From positions 24,408 through 88,407 of the forward strand of contig NZ_JANAFB010000011.1 of assembly GCF_024199905.1 (NCBI RefSeq): a stretch of 64,000 nt of DNA. The letters run 5' to 3'. How positions within the stretch are numbered: position 1 is the first letter of the stretch; every line of letters starts with the position of its first letter. Below the pieces are notes generated by a model, which was not told the origin of the DNA, did not search any database, and saw only the letters and a program-made list of their open reading frames with translations. Positions 28,799 through 37,477 of this stretch are shown in pieces. This stretch comes from Rothia santali. Lineage in GTDB: Bacteria > Actinomycetota > Actinomycetes > Actinomycetales > Micrococcaceae. The position numbers were made by a program, and so were the translations under genes.

Positions 28799-30674
28799 CG
28801 TCTGACAGCGCATCGAAGACCCCGGCCGTCGTGATCGGCGGCGGCGTCGCCGGGCTGGCGACCGCGGCCCTCCTGGCCCGCGACGGCTACGAGGTGACCC
28901 TCCTGGAGCGTCGAGAGGAGCTCGGCGGCCGCGCCGGCACGCTGCGCGCCGAGGGCTTCACCTGGGACGCCGGGCCCTCCTGGTACCTCATGCCGGAGGC
29001 CTTCGACCACTTCTACGAGCTGATGGGCACCTCCTCTGCCGAGCAGCTGGAGCTGACGACCCTCGACCCCGCCTACCGCGTGTACTCGGGCGAGCGGGGC
29101 GCGGTGGACGTGCGCACCGGCGCGGAGGAGGTCGCGCGCCTGTTCGAGGGCATCGAGCCCGGCGCCGGCGCGCGCATCCGCGAGTACCTCGACGACGCCG
29201 GGGAGACCTACCGCATGGCCGTCTCGGCGTTCCTCTACTCGACCTTCACCCGCGTCCGGCCGTACCTGGCGGGCGGCGTCGCGGGCCAGGCGCCCAAGCT
29301 GGCGCGCCTGCTCGCGCGCAGCCTGCACGACGAGGTGGCCTCCCGCTTCACCGACAGCCGGCTGCGGCAGATCCTCACCTACCCGGCCGTCTTCCTCTCT
29401 TCGGAGCCGCGGAAGACGCCGGCCATGTACGGCCTGATGAGTCACACCGACCTCGTGCAGGGGGTCCAGTACCCCGTGGGCGGGTTCGGGACCTTCGTGG
29501 ACTCCCTGCGCCGGCTCGCGGAGGAGGCCGGGGTCAGGATCGTGACCGGCGCGGAGGTGACCGGGATCGAGACCGGGCCGCTGGCGGACGACGCAGGGAC
29601 GGCGGCGTCCGGCCGCGGCTCCGGACCCGCCGCCTCCGGCCTGCGGGGATCGCCGCCCGGGCCGCCGGCCTCGCGCGGGGTCGTGCCGCGGGCGCCCGGC
29701 GCCTGCTCGGCCGGCGGGCGCGCGTCACCGGGGTGACCTGGCGGGATGGCGAGGGGGCGGCGGCGAGCCTCCCGGCCGGCGTCGTGGTCTCCGCCGCGGA
29801 CCTCCACCACACCGAGACCGCCCTGCTCCCGGCCGGGCTGCGCACCCGGCCCGAGTGGACCTGGCGCCGCCGGAACCCGGGGATCGGGACGGTCCTGGCC
29901 TACCTGGGCGTCTCCGGCGAGCTGCCGCAGCTGGCGCACCACACCATGGTCTTCAGCGAGGACTGGGCCCCGGACTTCCGCGCCATCTTCTCCGCCGCGA
30001 CCGGCGACTCGGGCGGGTCCGGCTCCTCCGGCGGGCCGGGGTCCTCGGACGGGACGGGCTCATCCGGCGGGCCGGGCGGTGCCGGGGTCTACTCCGAGTC
30101 GGTCTACGTGTGCCGCCCGTCCGCGAGCGACCCGGGCGTGGCGCCGGAGGGCACCGAGAACCTCTTCGTCCTGATCCCGGTGCCCGCGCGGTCCGACGGG
30201 GCCCGCGGGACCGTGGACGGACCCGGCGACGCCGAGGTCGAGCGGATCGTGGACGGCGTGATCGAGCTGATCGGGCGGCGGGCCGGGATCCCCGACCTCG
30301 CCGAGCGCGTGATCGCGCGCCGGACCGCGGGCCCCGGTGACTTCGAGGGCCGGTACAACGCGTGGCGCGGCAACGCCCTCGGGCTCGCGCACACCCTGGC
30401 CCAGTCGGCGTTCCTGCGCGGGTCCAACGCCTCCCGCCGCGTCGAGGGCCTGCTGTACGCGGGATCGACGACGACGCCCGGCGTCGGCCTCCCGATGTGC
30501 CTGATCTCCGCCGAGAACGTGGTCAAGCGGCTGCGCGGGGACACCAGCGTGGGCCCGCTCCCGGCGGGGACGCTCGGGGCGCGGGGGACGCGGGACGCGC
30601 GGGGGGCCGAGGGGCCGGCTCGCGGCCGGGAGTCCGGCGGATCGCCCGGCGCCCCGGGGGCGGGGAGTCGATGA
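28795..30674 (+). CDS. crtI: Phytoene desaturase CrtI, frameshifted in a low-complexity segment
   Basis: CrtI introduces four double bonds to make lycopene. The first frame (28795-29736) has the FAD motif VVIGGGVAGLATAALLARDGYEVTLLE and the N-terminal half. The second frame (29733-30674) carries the C-terminal half, with VVSAADLHHTETALLP and a late YAGSTTTPGVGLPM. The join lies between about 29580 and 29730, in a Gly/Ser/Pro-rich stretch. Moving one base back restores the frame, so one base appears to be missing. The second half also has its own GTG overlapping the first stop, so true splitting cannot be excluded. The C-terminal half also has a Gly/Ser insert (about 30008-30087). Confidence 0.9.
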
Positions 30675-31075
30675 TCGGCCTGGCCTACCTCGGCGCGCTC
30701 GCGGTGAGCGCCGCCGGAATGGTGATCCTCGACTGGCGGTACCGGCTGACCTTCTTCCGCCGCCCGGGCTTCAGCGCGCTCGCGGTCCTCGGGATGACGC
30801 TGTTCTTCCTGGCCTGGGACGTCGTGGGGATCTCCACCGGGATCTTCCTGCGGGGGGAGACCGAGTTCATGACCGGCATCGACCTGGGGCCCGAGCTGCC
30901 GCTGGAGGAGCCGGTGTTCCTGGCCTTCCTGTCCTACCTGACGCTCAACGTCGCGGGGTTGCTCAACCGCGCCGGGCGCGCGGACCGCAGAGACTCTGAG
31001 GAACGCGCGGATCGCTCGGGTCGCGCAGGCCGCGCAGACGGCACGCACCGCGCCGGCCAGGGGGATGCCGCGTGA
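30671..31075 (+). CDS. crtYe: Carotenoid cyclase subunit CrtYe
   Basis: A 134-residue heterodimeric C50 carotenoid cyclase subunit (CrtYe/CrtYg/LbtA family) with three hydrophobic segments and the typical DWRYRLTFFRRP start region. With CrtYf it cyclises the ends of the C50 chain. The C-terminal about 35 residues are Arg/Ala/Asp/Gly-rich. ATG overlaps the crtI stop by four bases (ATGA), and its stop overlaps crtYf (GTGA). Confidence 0.9.
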   Translation: MIGLAYLGALAVSAAGMVILDWRYRLTFFRRPGFSALAVLGMTLFFLAWDVVGISTGIFLRGETEFMTGIDLGPELPLEEPVFLAFLSYLTLNVAGLLNRAGRADRRDSEERADRSGRAGRADGTHRAGQGDAA

Positions 31076-31485
31076 CGTACTGGCTGATCAACATCCCGTT
31101 CCTGCTGGTCGCGGCGGGGTTCACGGCCTGGGGCGCCGCCCGCGCCGGCCGGCCGGGTCTGGTGGGACGACGCCGGTTCTGGGCGGTCTGGTCCGGCACC
31201 ACCGCCATCCTGCTGGTCCTGACCGCGATCTTCGACAACCTCATGATCGCCTCGGGCCTGTTCACGTACACCGACGAGAACATCTCCGGGCTGCGGCTCG
31301 GCCTGATGCCGGTGGAGGACTTCACCTACTCGCTGGCCGCCGCGTGGATCCTGGTGCCGCTGCTGCTGACGGGGCCGGGCCGGGACGCCGCGCCGCGCCG
31401 CGCAACCGGCGGTCGCGACGCACCACACCGGCACGCACCGCACCACGACCACGCACCGCACCACGACGAGAGGGAGCGCGCATGA
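31072..31485 (+). CDS. crtYf: Carotenoid cyclase subunit CrtYf with His-rich tail
   Basis: A 137-residue partner of CrtYe with three membrane segments and the conserved FDNLMIASGLFTYTDENISG motif. The last about 30 residues are unusual: His-rich with RHAPHHDHAPHHDERE, encoded by a repeated GCACCGCACCACGAC stretch. Family members usually end soon after the last helix. Its GTG overlaps the crtYe stop, and its stop overlaps crtEb. Confidence 0.9.
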   Translation: MTYWLINIPFLLVAAGFTAWGAARAGRPGLVGRRRFWAVWSGTTAILLVLTAIFDNLMIASGLFTYTDENISGLRLGLMPVEDFTYSLAAAWILVPLLLTGPGRDAAPRRATGGRDAPHRHAPHHDHAPHHDERERA

Positions 31486-32366
31486 GCACCCGGCAGCTGA
31501 CCCCGGCCCGCATCCTGAGCGCGGTCCTCCTCTCCTCCCGCCCGCTGTCCTGGATCAACACGGCCTACCCGTTCGCGGCGGCGTACCTGCTGGTCGGCGG
31601 CGGGCTCGACGCGCGCCTGGCGATTGGGACGCTCTTCTTCCTGATCCCGTACAACATCGCGATGTACGGCATCAACGACGTCTTCGACTACGAGTCGGAC
31701 CTGCGCAACCCGCGCAAGGGCGGCGTCGAGGGCGCGGTGCTGGCCAAGCCGCTGCACCCGTGGATCCTGGGCGCCTCGGCGGTCACGGTCATTCCGTTCG
31801 CGGCATATCTCTGGGCGGTGGGCAACCTCGCCTCCGGGCTGTGGCTGGTGGTGAGCCTGTTCGCGGTGGTCGCGTACAGTGCCAAGGGGCTGCGCTTCAA
31901 GGAGCGGCCCTTCCTCGACTCGATGACCTCCTCCGCGCACTTCGTGACACCCGCGATCGTCGGCGCGACCCTGACCGGCGTCGCGCTGGGGTGGGGATTC
32001 TGGGCGCCCATGCTGGCCTTCTTCCTATGGGGCATGGCCTCCCAGGCGCTGGGCGCGGTGCAGGACATGGCGGCCGACCGCGAGGCGGGCATCGGCTCCA
32101 TCGCGACCGTGATCGGGGCGAGCCGCACCGCGGTGGCGGCCACCCTGCTCTACGCGGCCTCGGCCGTGCTGCTGCTGTTCCGCGACGACGTCGGGGTGCT
32201 CGCCGCCGTGATCCCGCTGATGTACGCGTTCAACGCCGGCCGCTTCATCGGCCTGCCCGACGCCGAGTGCGAGCGGGCCCGCGCGGCCTGGCAGGTCTTT
32301 CTCCGCCTGAACTTCTTCGCGGGCTTCCTGCTCACGATGCTGTTCCTGTGGATGCGGGTGGTCTGA
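31482..32366 (+). CDS. crtEb: Lycopene elongase (UbiA family prenyltransferase)
   Basis: A 294-residue UbiA-type membrane prenyltransferase. The first catalytic Asp motif appears as NDVFDYESD (NDxxD), the second as DMAADREAGIGS (DxxxD), and there are about eight hydrophobic segments. It adds C5 units to lycopene to give C45 and C50 carotenoids, then hydroxylates the ends. It is the last gene of the operon; the order crtE-B-I-Ye-Yf-Eb is that of decaprenoxanthin-type clusters. ATG overlaps the crtYf stop (ATGA). Confidence 0.94.
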   Translation: MSTRQLTPARILSAVLLSSRPLSWINTAYPFAAAYLLVGGGLDARLAIGTLFFLIPYNIAMYGINDVFDYESDLRNPRKGGVEGAVLAKPLHPWILGASAVTVIPFAAYLWAVGNLASGLWLVVSLFAVVAYSAKGLRFKERPFLDSMTSSAHFVTPAIVGATLTGVALGWGFWAPMLAFFLWGMASQALGAVQDMAADREAGIGSIATVIGASRTAVAATLLYAASAVLLLFRDDVGVLAAVIPLMYAFNAGRFIGLPDAECERARAAWQVFLRLNFFAGFLLTMLFLWMRVV

Positions 32367-32696
32367 AGGTGAGTCTCTGTTGTGAGCGCGTTTTCGAGCT
32401 GCAGCAAGCACCGTCGAGCGGTCCATAGAAGACTCGCATCGAGCAGGCGCCCATGGCCTGTAAAGCTGACCCTCTGCCTGCCGCGGAGGGCCTGTCTGAG
32501 GGCGGTTTCGGCGTCGCGTTCAGGGTGAGGTTCTTGAGGGTGAGAGGTCGCTGTGTCACTTTAGATAAGCCAAAGGCCCGGTCGGTGAAAACCGCCGGAC
32601 CTTTGGTAAAAGAGCAACAGGGAGACCTGCCCCTGCTTTCACGACCCATCATACGCCAGATGAATACTGGCGTCGAGGCAGTAGGAACGCGAATCG
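32367..32696. other. Non-coding gap between crtEb and the Abi gene
   Basis: No gene is seen. A strong hairpin lies at 32570-32606. The sequence is clearly less GC-rich than its flanks, which agrees with an acquired module starting here. The 90 bases before the Abi ATG are AT-richer and presumably hold its promoter. Confidence 0.5.
32570..32606. terminator. Strong hairpin, possible bidirectional terminator
   Basis: The outer stem CCAAAGG/CCTTTGG continues into CCGG-rich pairs, with one bulged base and a GAAA-type loop. No T-tract follows, so it could also be an RNA processing or regulatory structure. It lies 204 bases after crtEb. Confidence 0.5.
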
Positions 32697-33383
32697 ATGT
32701 ACGACACGCTTGAGCCCCACCTGAGTATCGCTCGCTTGGCGTCCTACGTGAAGGCCGCCGAGGGCAACCGCCAGGACGCTATCCGTTTGTACCAGTGGAA
32801 CACCGAGCTCTCTGGTGCCGTGTATCAGGCACTGCATGTGGTGGAGGTTGTCCTGCGCAATGCGATGGACACCCGGCTGCGGCGATGGAATGCCGAGCAG
32901 ATTAACGCCCAAACGGGCGAGCATCGTGACGGGGACTGGCTGCTCGACCCGGCCCCGCTTCTTCGCAGACTGGTCCGGGAGAAGGAACTCGCTGCCGGGA
33001 GGGGCCGCGCGGAACGTGCCATTCGCGGGCACGGTCGACCCGTGTCCCATGCGGACGTGCTGGCGCAACTCTCCTTCGGAACGTGGAGATTTCTGCTTCC
33101 CGATCGTGATCCCGGGCGGAAGCGACTGTGGAACGACGCCCTGGAGGGGGCCTTTCCTCATCGAAAAGCCAACCCGCGCGACATCGTGAAAGCCGTGGAC
33201 GGTGTCTACAAGCTCAGAAACCGTGTCGCGCACTTGGAGCCGCTGTTGGACCTCAAGAACGTTCGTCATCAGTACGAGAACATGCGCTGGGTGCTTCGCG
33301 GCATCGACCCGGTCGTCGACGAGTGGTTCGTCTCCCGGCAAAGGGTTACCGCCGAATTGCGGCGGCATCCTCGGAAGATGTGA
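32697..33383 (+). CDS. Abi family (HEPN-type) protein
   Basis: A 228-residue helical protein matching Abi-like phage-resistance proteins. It contains LSIARLASYV, a central VVEVVLRNAMDTRLRRW helix and the catalytic RxxxxH HEPN signature RNRVAH at residues 174-179, followed by EPLL. Such proteins act as RNases in abortive infection or toxin-antitoxin systems. No antitoxin partner is adjacent, as for many AbiD/AbiF proteins. The base composition is lower in GC than neighbours, which suggests transfer. Confidence 0.82.
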   Translation: MYDTLEPHLSIARLASYVKAAEGNRQDAIRLYQWNTELSGAVYQALHVVEVVLRNAMDTRLRRWNAEQINAQTGEHRDGDWLLDPAPLLRRLVREKELAAGRGRAERAIRGHGRPVSHADVLAQLSFGTWRFLLPDRDPGRKRLWNDALEGAFPHRKANPRDIVKAVDGVYKLRNRVAHLEPLLDLKNVRHQYENMRWVLRGIDPVVDEWFVSRQRVTAELRRHPRKM

Positions 33384-33432
33384 CCCACTAGCGTTCAGGT
33401 GCTGGCCGGTTTCAAGGTGCGCTGAGCGTCCT

Positions 33433-34281
33433 TCAATTTCGATTCAAGCCGAACCGGCGGGTCAGCAGCGCGTCCTTGAAGTGCGACTCGGCGGCGTCGA
33501 TCTCCGCCTGGGTCGCCTGCGGCCCGTAGACGTGCAGCAGGCTGAAGAGGTACCGCCGCGGCTGGGCCGGATCGAGGTCCAGGAGCTCCCGCATCGCCAC
33601 GTTCCCTCCGTGGCCGTCGCGGGCGTAGGCGGCCCACCGGCCCAGGATCCGCTCGCCCCCGTCGGCCTTGCCCACATACAGCTTGCCGGTGGCCGTGTCG
33701 GCGATGAGGTAGATACCCTGCACGGATCCCAGGGCCGCTCGCCACCGCACGTAGGCGGAGTCGGCGAGGAGCCGCTGGAGCTCTTCGTAGGTGAGCAGTA
33801 CGCGCTCGTACCCGGGGAACTCCAGCACGTGGGGGTCGGCGATCTCCACGACCGGGAGCCTCGAGCCCAGCGCTCCGCGCTTGGCCCAGTTCACGGTGTC
33901 CCTGGTCCACTCGATCAGCAGGCGGTCGCAGAGCGAGGCGAGGACTCCCGACTCGCGCACATCGTAGTACCGGTGCTCGTCGGTCCGCTCCCCGGTCGCC
34001 TCGCCGTGGTTCTCGTAGACCATGGCCAGCCGGCAGCGTCGTCCGGTCTCCGCCAGGAAGATCAGCCACCAGCGCGGGGGCGAGGCGGGGAACTTGCCCG
34101 GGCGGGCGCTCTGCTCGCGGGTGTACGCGCGCAGGCGCTCGGGGGTGGCCTCCACCCGGGTTCCGATGCCGTCCGGGTTGTACGTGTGCCGGATCAGGAG
34201 GACCTCGGCCGGGTCGAGCCCGGCCGAGCGGAGGATGTCCCCCAGCGACAGGGCGAAACTGGGATCAGGGTTGGTGGGCAT
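33433..34281 (-). CDS. GIY-YIG nuclease family protein
   Basis: A 282-residue protein with an unknown N-terminal domain of about 185 residues and a C-terminal GIY-YIG nuclease domain. The nuclease motifs are VQGIYLIAD...GKLYVGKADG, then an Arg (RILGRWAAYARDGHGGN) and a late acidic residue. GIY-YIG domains cut DNA in restriction, repair or mobile elements. I infer a defence-related role from the adjacent Abi gene. The start at 34281 follows TACGAT by six bases (leaderless). Confidence 0.85.
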   Translation of the reverse strand: MPTNPDPSFALSLGDILRSAGLDPAEVLLIRHTYNPDGIGTRVEATPERLRAYTREQSARPGKFPASPPRWWLIFLAETGRRCRLAMVYENHGEATGERTDEHRYYDVRESGVLASLCDRLLIEWTRDTVNWAKRGALGSRLPVVEIADPHVLEFPGYERVLLTYEELQRLLADSAYVRWRAALGSVQGIYLIADTATGKLYVGKADGGERILGRWAAYARDGHGGNVAMRELLDLDPAQPRRYLFSLLHVYGPQATQAEIDAAESHFKDALLTRRFGLNRN

Positions 34282-34287
34282 GGGGCG

Positions 34288-34293
34288 ATCGTA
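34288..34293 (-). promoter_or_regulatory. -10 box of a leaderless promoter
   Basis: TACGAT (minus strand) ends six bases before the ATG at 34281. Confidence 0.5.
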
Positions 34294-34341
34294 GCCGGGG
34301 GAGGGTCGCATCGCGTCGCGGCCCGGATCGTGGCGGGGGCC

Positions 34342-35436
34342 TCAGCCCGCGTCGACCCGCAGCACGACGTCGTCGTCCTCGGCCGGGGTGCCGCGGCCGT
34401 CCGTGTTGTTCGTCAGGACCCACAGCTCGCCGCCGGGGGCGACCGCGACGTCGCGCAGGCGGCCGTGCTCGTCCTCGAGGATCGCCTCCGAGGTGGTGGG
34501 GTCCGCGAGCGGCACCTCGTAGAGCCGCTCGCCGCGCAGCGCGGCCATGTAGAGGGTGTCCCCGAGGATCGCGATGCCGCTGGGGCTCGCGTCGCTCGTG
34601 CTCCACTGCTGCACCGGGTCGGTGAAGTCCTGCCCCTCGTCCGAGCCCTCGGCGTCGGGCCAGCCGTAGTTGCCGCCGGCCTCGACGACGTTCAGCTCGT
34701 CCCACGTGTTCTGGCCGAACTCCGAGGCGTACAGGGTCCCATCTTCGTCCCACGCGATCCCCTGCACGTTGCGGTGGCCGTAGCTGTAGACCGGGGAGCC
34801 GGGGAAGGGGTTGTCCCCGGGGACCTCGCCCTCCGGGGTGAGGCGCAGGATCTTGCCGCCGAGGTTCCCCAGGTCCTGGGAGCGGCGTCCGTCCCCGGCG
34901 TCGCCGGTGGTCGCGTAGAGCATGCCGTCGGGGCCGAAGGCGAGGCGGCCGCCGTTGTGGTTCCCCGCCGACGGGATGCCGCCGAGCAGCACCGTCGGCT
35001 CGCCCAGGCTGAGGGAGCCCGGCTCGCCGCGCAGCTCGAAGCGCTGGATCCGGTTCTCGTCCTCGCCGGTGGAGTAGGCGTAGAGGAGGCCGTCCCGGAC
35101 GGCGATCCCCAGCAGCCCGCCCTCGCCCCGCGGGACGACGCCGGGCACCGTGCCGACCTCGCGGGCCTCCCCCGCGTCGTCGAGCTCCAGGATCCGGGCC
35201 GAGTCGCGCTCGCTGATCAGCGGGGTCTCGCCCGCGAAGGCGATGGACCAGGGGGTCTCCAAACCGGTGGTGACGACGTCGGCCGCGGCGGAGGAGCCGC
35301 TCGAAGTCGTGCCGCCGTCGCCGCCAGCCTGGGAGCAGCCGGTGATCAGGAGCGTCCCCACCAGGAGGTATGCCGCGGTGGGCATGCGATGGGCCCGGGG
35401 TGGTCTTCGTCGTGGGGCTTCCGCAGAGTGGTCCAT
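34342..35436 (-). CDS. PQQ-dependent sugar dehydrogenase family lipoprotein
   Basis: A 364-residue exported protein. The signal ends in LLITGCSQ with the lipidated Cys at about residue 34, after which a Ser/Gly spacer leads to a six-bladed beta-propeller. The family motif TPWSIAFAG and the repeats GGLLGIAV, HNGGRLAFGPDGMLYATTGD and SYGHRNVQGIAWD are present. Most actinobacterial members are soluble aldose dehydrogenases (GdhB-like); sugar specificity is not known. The promoter looks leaderless. Confidence 0.9.
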   Translation of the reverse strand: MDHSAEAPRRRPPRAHRMPTAAYLLVGTLLITGCSQAGGDGGTTSSGSSAAADVVTTGLETPWSIAFAGETPLISERDSARILELDDAGEAREVGTVPGVVPRGEGGLLGIAVRDGLLYAYSTGEDENRIQRFELRGEPGSLSLGEPTVLLGGIPSAGNHNGGRLAFGPDGMLYATTGDAGDGRRSQDLGNLGGKILRLTPEGEVPGDNPFPGSPVYSYGHRNVQGIAWDEDGTLYASEFGQNTWDELNVVEAGGNYGWPDAEGSDEGQDFTDPVQQWSTSDASPSGIAILGDTLYMAALRGERLYEVPLADPTTSEAILEDEHGRLRDVAVAPGGELWVLTNNTDGRGTPAEDDDVVLRVDAG

Positions 35437-35442
35437 GTCACT

Positions 35443-35448
35443 ACTCTA
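35443..35448 (-). promoter_or_regulatory. -10 box of a leaderless promoter
   Basis: TAGAGT (minus strand) ends six bases before the ATG at 35436. Confidence 0.5.
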
Positions 35449-35555
35449 GCGGTGGGTGCCGGGGGATCTCGAGGGGGGGGTGAGGCCCTCAGGGCTGCTT
35501 CCGGTTTCGTGCAATAATCTGAGGGACTCTCGAGGAACCCGGCAGGAGGTGGCAC

Positions 35556-36224
35556 GTGACGATTCCCGCGCAGGGACACGAGCCCGCGGTGCCGAAGGTC
35601 GTGCCGCCCGAGAGGGCGGACGCGTCCCTGGCCGACCTCGGCGTCTCCGCGGCGGACCTCTCCGCCGCCGTCGAGCGGGGTCAGATCGCCGCCAGCAACG
35701 TCACCCGGTTCCATCCCGTCACGGCCGCAGGGCTCGTCCGGTGGATCGAGACCGTCGGCGCCCTGCGCGAGCTCCTCGTGAGGCGAGGCGGCTGGGAGCC
35801 TTCGGACGTGGAGAACCGGCCTGTGCTCCGCCACCCGGGCCTGGGGCTGGAGATCGCGGTGACGGGCGGGACCTCGCAGACGGGCAGCCCGCGGACGGAC
35901 GCCCACCCTCAGGCCGCGCGAAGGAAGGGCCGGGCCACCCAGCAGGCCTTCCGGAATCAGCTGACGCTGTTCCCCGCGCCGGGGCTCGACCTCTCCGGGA
36001 GTCCCGGCGCCCGGGGCCGCGGCACCGGGGGCGGGAGCTGGTTCCTCCTCTACCACTGGGACGGGGAGGAGGTCCGCATGGAGCTCTCGCAGCCCACGGG
36101 CTGCATTGACGGCCAGTTCGACGGATGGATCACGAGGATTCCGCTGCCCGCGTGGGTGCCGGAGCAGGACTACAGGAAGGCGCAGGATGTCGGTGGAGAG
36201 GACGTCGACTTCGAGATCGCATGA
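35556..36224 (+). CDS. Uncharacterised partner protein of the ImmA/IrrE protease
   Basis: A 222-residue protein I cannot assign to a named family. It has a helical N-terminal region (FHPVTAAGLVRWIETVGALRELL), a central basic stretch (QAARRKGRATQQAFRNQLTLF) and a beta-rich end (SWFLLYHWDGEEVRMELSQ). It overlaps the following ImmA/IrrE gene by 38 bases, so expression is coupled. GTG 35556 follows AGGAGGTG. The arrangement suggests a two-gene module, for example toxin and regulator; which partner does what is unclear. Confidence 0.75.
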   Translation: MTIPAQGHEPAVPKVVPPERADASLADLGVSAADLSAAVERGQIAASNVTRFHPVTAAGLVRWIETVGALRELLVRRGGWEPSDVENRPVLRHPGLGLEIAVTGGTSQTGSPRTDAHPQAARRKGRATQQAFRNQLTLFPAPGLDLSGSPGARGRGTGGGSWFLLYHWDGEEVRMELSQPTGCIDGQFDGWITRIPLPAWVPEQDYRKAQDVGGEDVDFEIA

Positions 36225-37401
36225 TCCCGCGCTGCACCCCGAGCGGATCTCGCTGGCGCGGATGCGCCGCGGGCTGACCAAGATCGAGCTCGCGGCCGCG
36301 GTGGGCGTCAGCGCCAGGACCGTCACGACCTTCGAGGCCGAGGGGGCGCCGCCGGAGCGCGCGGCGGGGCTGTCCGCGGCCACCGGGTTCCCGGCGTCGT
36401 ACTTCTCGCGGGGCGCGGCTCCGGACGTCCCGGCGGATCGCATGCTCTTCCGCGCGGGCCGGGGCACGACGAGCCGGCAGCGGCACGCCGCGATCGCCGC
36501 GGGCGCCTCGGGCATCGAGGTGGACCGGCTCATCAGCGCCCGGTACGCCCTGCCCGCCGTCGACGTCCCGGACGGGACCGGCGAGGACCCCGTGCTGATG
36601 GCCCGCATGCTGCGGCAGATGTGGGGCCTGGGGACGAGGCCGCTGCCCAACCTGGTGCAGCTGTGCGAGTCGCGGGGCGTCAGGGTGTACGGCCTCCCGG
36701 AGCTGGCCGAGTCGGTGGACGCCTACTCGATCTGGCACGAGGAGGTGCCCTACGTCTTCCTCGCCCGCCGCAAGACGCCCGAGCGCTCCCGGTTCGACGT
36801 CGCGCACGAGCTGGGGCACCTGATCCTGCACGCCGGCCTGGGCTGCGCCTCGCGGCAGGTTGAGCGGGAGGCGGATCGCTTCGCCGGGGAGCTGCTGATG
36901 CCCGAGTCCGGCGTCTTCGAGCACCTGCCGGCCAACCCGAGCGTCGAGCGGCTGCTGGCGGTCCGGGAGGCGTTCAAGGTCTCGGCGACGGCGCTCGCCT
37001 ACCGGGCGCACCAGGTGGGCCGCATGAGCGACTGGGCCTATCGGCACACGTCGGTGCGGCTCGACGGCGCCGGGTACCGGACCGGCGAGCCGGACGGCAT
37101 GCGGCACCACGAGAGGTCCAAGGTCTTCCCCCAGGTGTTCGCACCGTCCCGGCGGGGCAGGCTCGGCGCCGGGGAGATTGCCGCGACGCTCTCGCTGCCC
37201 GAGGCCGACGTGCACGCCCTCACCTTCGACTCGGCGATGCGCCTGGTCGTGGGCGAGGGGGCGGGCCCGTCCGGCTCGCCCCGGGCCGGTGCGGAAGGGA
37301 CCCGTCCCTCCCGGGCCGGCTCGGCCTCCGGGGGTCGTGCGCATCCGGCCTCCGAGCGGACGAGCCGGCGAGCGGGCCGGCGTCACCTCCGCGTGGTCTG
37401 A
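36187..37401 (+). CDS. XRE-type HTH and ImmA/IrrE metallopeptidase fusion
   Basis: A 404-residue protein. Residues about 20-70 are an XRE helix-turn-helix (ISLARMRRGLTKIELAAAVGVSARTVTTFE). An ImmA/IrrE-like zinc peptidase follows, with HELGH at 207-211, an EADRFAGELLMP segment supplying the third ligand, and a helical region after it. Such proteins cleave or sense a partner repressor, as ImmA does in ICEBs1. Start ATG 36187 has AGGAAGG seven bases upstream. The last about 60 residues are low-complexity Arg/Gly/Ser. The preceding overlapping gene is the likely target or partner. Confidence 0.88.
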   Translation: MSVERTSTSRSHDPALHPERISLARMRRGLTKIELAAAVGVSARTVTTFEAEGAPPERAAGLSAATGFPASYFSRGAAPDVPADRMLFRAGRGTTSRQRHAAIAAGASGIEVDRLISARYALPAVDVPDGTGEDPVLMARMLRQMWGLGTRPLPNLVQLCESRGVRVYGLPELAESVDAYSIWHEEVPYVFLARRKTPERSRFDVAHELGHLILHAGLGCASRQVEREADRFAGELLMPESGVFEHLPANPSVERLLAVREAFKVSATALAYRAHQVGRMSDWAYRHTSVRLDGAGYRTGEPDGMRHHERSKVFPQVFAPSRRGRLGAGEIAATLSLPEADVHALTFDSAMRLVVGEGAGPSGSPRAGAEGTRPSRAGSASGGRAHPASERTSRRAGRRHLRVV

Positions 37402-37477
37402 GACGGCGGTGGCGCCGTGGTCCCGGCCGCGGGACGGCACCGGATCGCCGACCGCGGGCCGGCCCCGGACCGGCCGC

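Noticed and set aside
29600..29740. Programmed -1 frameshift in crtI
   Set aside because: No slippery heptamer followed by a structure was evident, and three other genes show similar defects in G/C runs, so sequence error is simpler.
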